Positions 63,918 to 64,000 of a DNA stretch of 64,000 nucleotides are shown here, piece by piece. Position 1 is the stretch's first letter. The number at the start of each line of letters is the position of its first letter. The translations under genes were made by a program, and so were the position numbers. The notes below the pieces were generated by a model, which did no database searches, was not told where the DNA came from, and saw nothing but the letters and a program-made list of their open reading frames with translations. Origin of the DNA: an uncultured Pelagibacteraceae bacterium (GTDB lineage: Bacteria; Pseudomonadota; Alphaproteobacteria; Pelagibacterales; Pelagibacteraceae); NCBI GenBank assembly GCA_902545035.1, contig CACCEJ010000001.1, positions 54,334 to 118,333 of the forward strand, given 5' to 3'.

Positions 63918-64000
63918 TTACAAAAATTGAAATATTACCCAATGATCTTCATGTCCATTTTAGCAGAGAAAACTCAGAAATTTTTCCAAACATTTGGTTG
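63914..64000 (+). CDS. Start of a gamma-butyrobetaine dioxygenase-like protein (partial)
   Basis: The ATG overlaps the E2 stop (ATGA) and the frame stays open for 29 codons to the window edge. The residues MITKIEILPNDLHVHF and SEIFPNIWL resemble the N-terminal GBBH-like domain (DUF971 type) of gamma-butyrobetaine/trimethyllysine dioxygenases, which continues WLRD in the family. Too little is visible to be sure; it is certainly not the start of a dihydrolipoamide dehydrogenase (no FAD GxGxxG). Tight coupling to E2 suggests one operon. Confidence 0.5.
   Translation, partial: MITKIEILPNDLHVHFSRENSEIFPNIWL

Overview
The window looks like a piece of a SAR11-type (Pelagibacterales) alphaproteobacterial chromosome. 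The DNA is very A+T-rich, genes are packed with overlaps or gaps of a few bases, and the proteins are rich in Lys, Asn and Ile. Many gene orders are classic alphaproteobacterial ones: fur-miaB-phoH-ybeY-lnt-metK, nusA-infB-rbfA-rpsO-pnp, irr/fabA-fabB-fabI, mutM/ubiE-ubiB-coaBC-dut, rpsT-dnaA-dnaN, argH-lysA, helicase-fdxA-carD. I see no phage, insertion sequence, CRISPR array or rRNA. Nearly everything is core metabolism, so the novelty lies in unusual gene architectures and very small genes. The species assignment is inferred from composition and gene order.

Layout. 1-4.2 kb: dnaK (partial), grpE, rdgB, an LpoA-like periplasmic protein divergent from rsmI, and a DolP-like BON lipoprotein. 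4.1-12 kb: malic enzyme, murJ, trpS, an Nfu-type Fe-S carrier, two cell-wall/polysaccharide enzymes and a half-length TsaB. 12.1-25.6 kb: a long co-directional run from fur through miaB, phoH, ybeY, lnt and metK, then (after a terminator) nusA, infB, rbfA, rpsO and pnp. 25.6-31.8 kb: fatty-acid genes fabA-fabB-fabI with a new 51-aa membrane ORF and a secreted MsrB. Divergent from them lies irr, followed by a rubrerythrin/CCG-domain Fe-S protein/DUF3501 cassette with possible Irr-type operators. 31.7-36.9 kb: SH3, moeB-like, dut, coaBC, a frameshifted ubiB, and ubiE. 36.9-40.9 kb: mutM, rpsT, dnaA, dnaN. 40.8-47.8 kb: plsC, lysA, an unlisted 46-aa lipoprotein, argH, tlpA, an esterase, HNH, coq7, dsbB, a DedA-like protein. 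47.8-54 kb: tRNA-Leu, an acyl-CoA synthetase, a 27-aa Lys-rich mini-gene with its own promoter, 5' hairpin and strong terminator, then carD (with a Lys-rich repeat extension), fdxA, terB-like and an SUV3-like helicase. 54-59.8 kb: acetoacetyl-CoA synthetase, a TAXI-type TRAP transporter, a thioesterase, tRNA-Arg.

The last 4 kb carry the most unusual item. The homodimeric-type pyruvate dehydrogenase E1 (AceE) has a complete lipoyl domain and linker fused to its N-terminus. The next gene, E2, has lost its lipoyl domain and keeps only the peripheral-subunit-binding and catalytic domains. The swinging arm has therefore moved from E2 to E1. No E3 gene follows within the window. Instead, an overlapping reading frame starts that resembles the N-terminus of gamma-butyrobetaine dioxygenase.

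Other points of interest are an 8-A homopolymer that splits ubiB, the truncated TsaB, paired half-sites around the rubrerythrin promoter, and the 27-aa histone-tail-like peptide beside a Lys-rich CarD.
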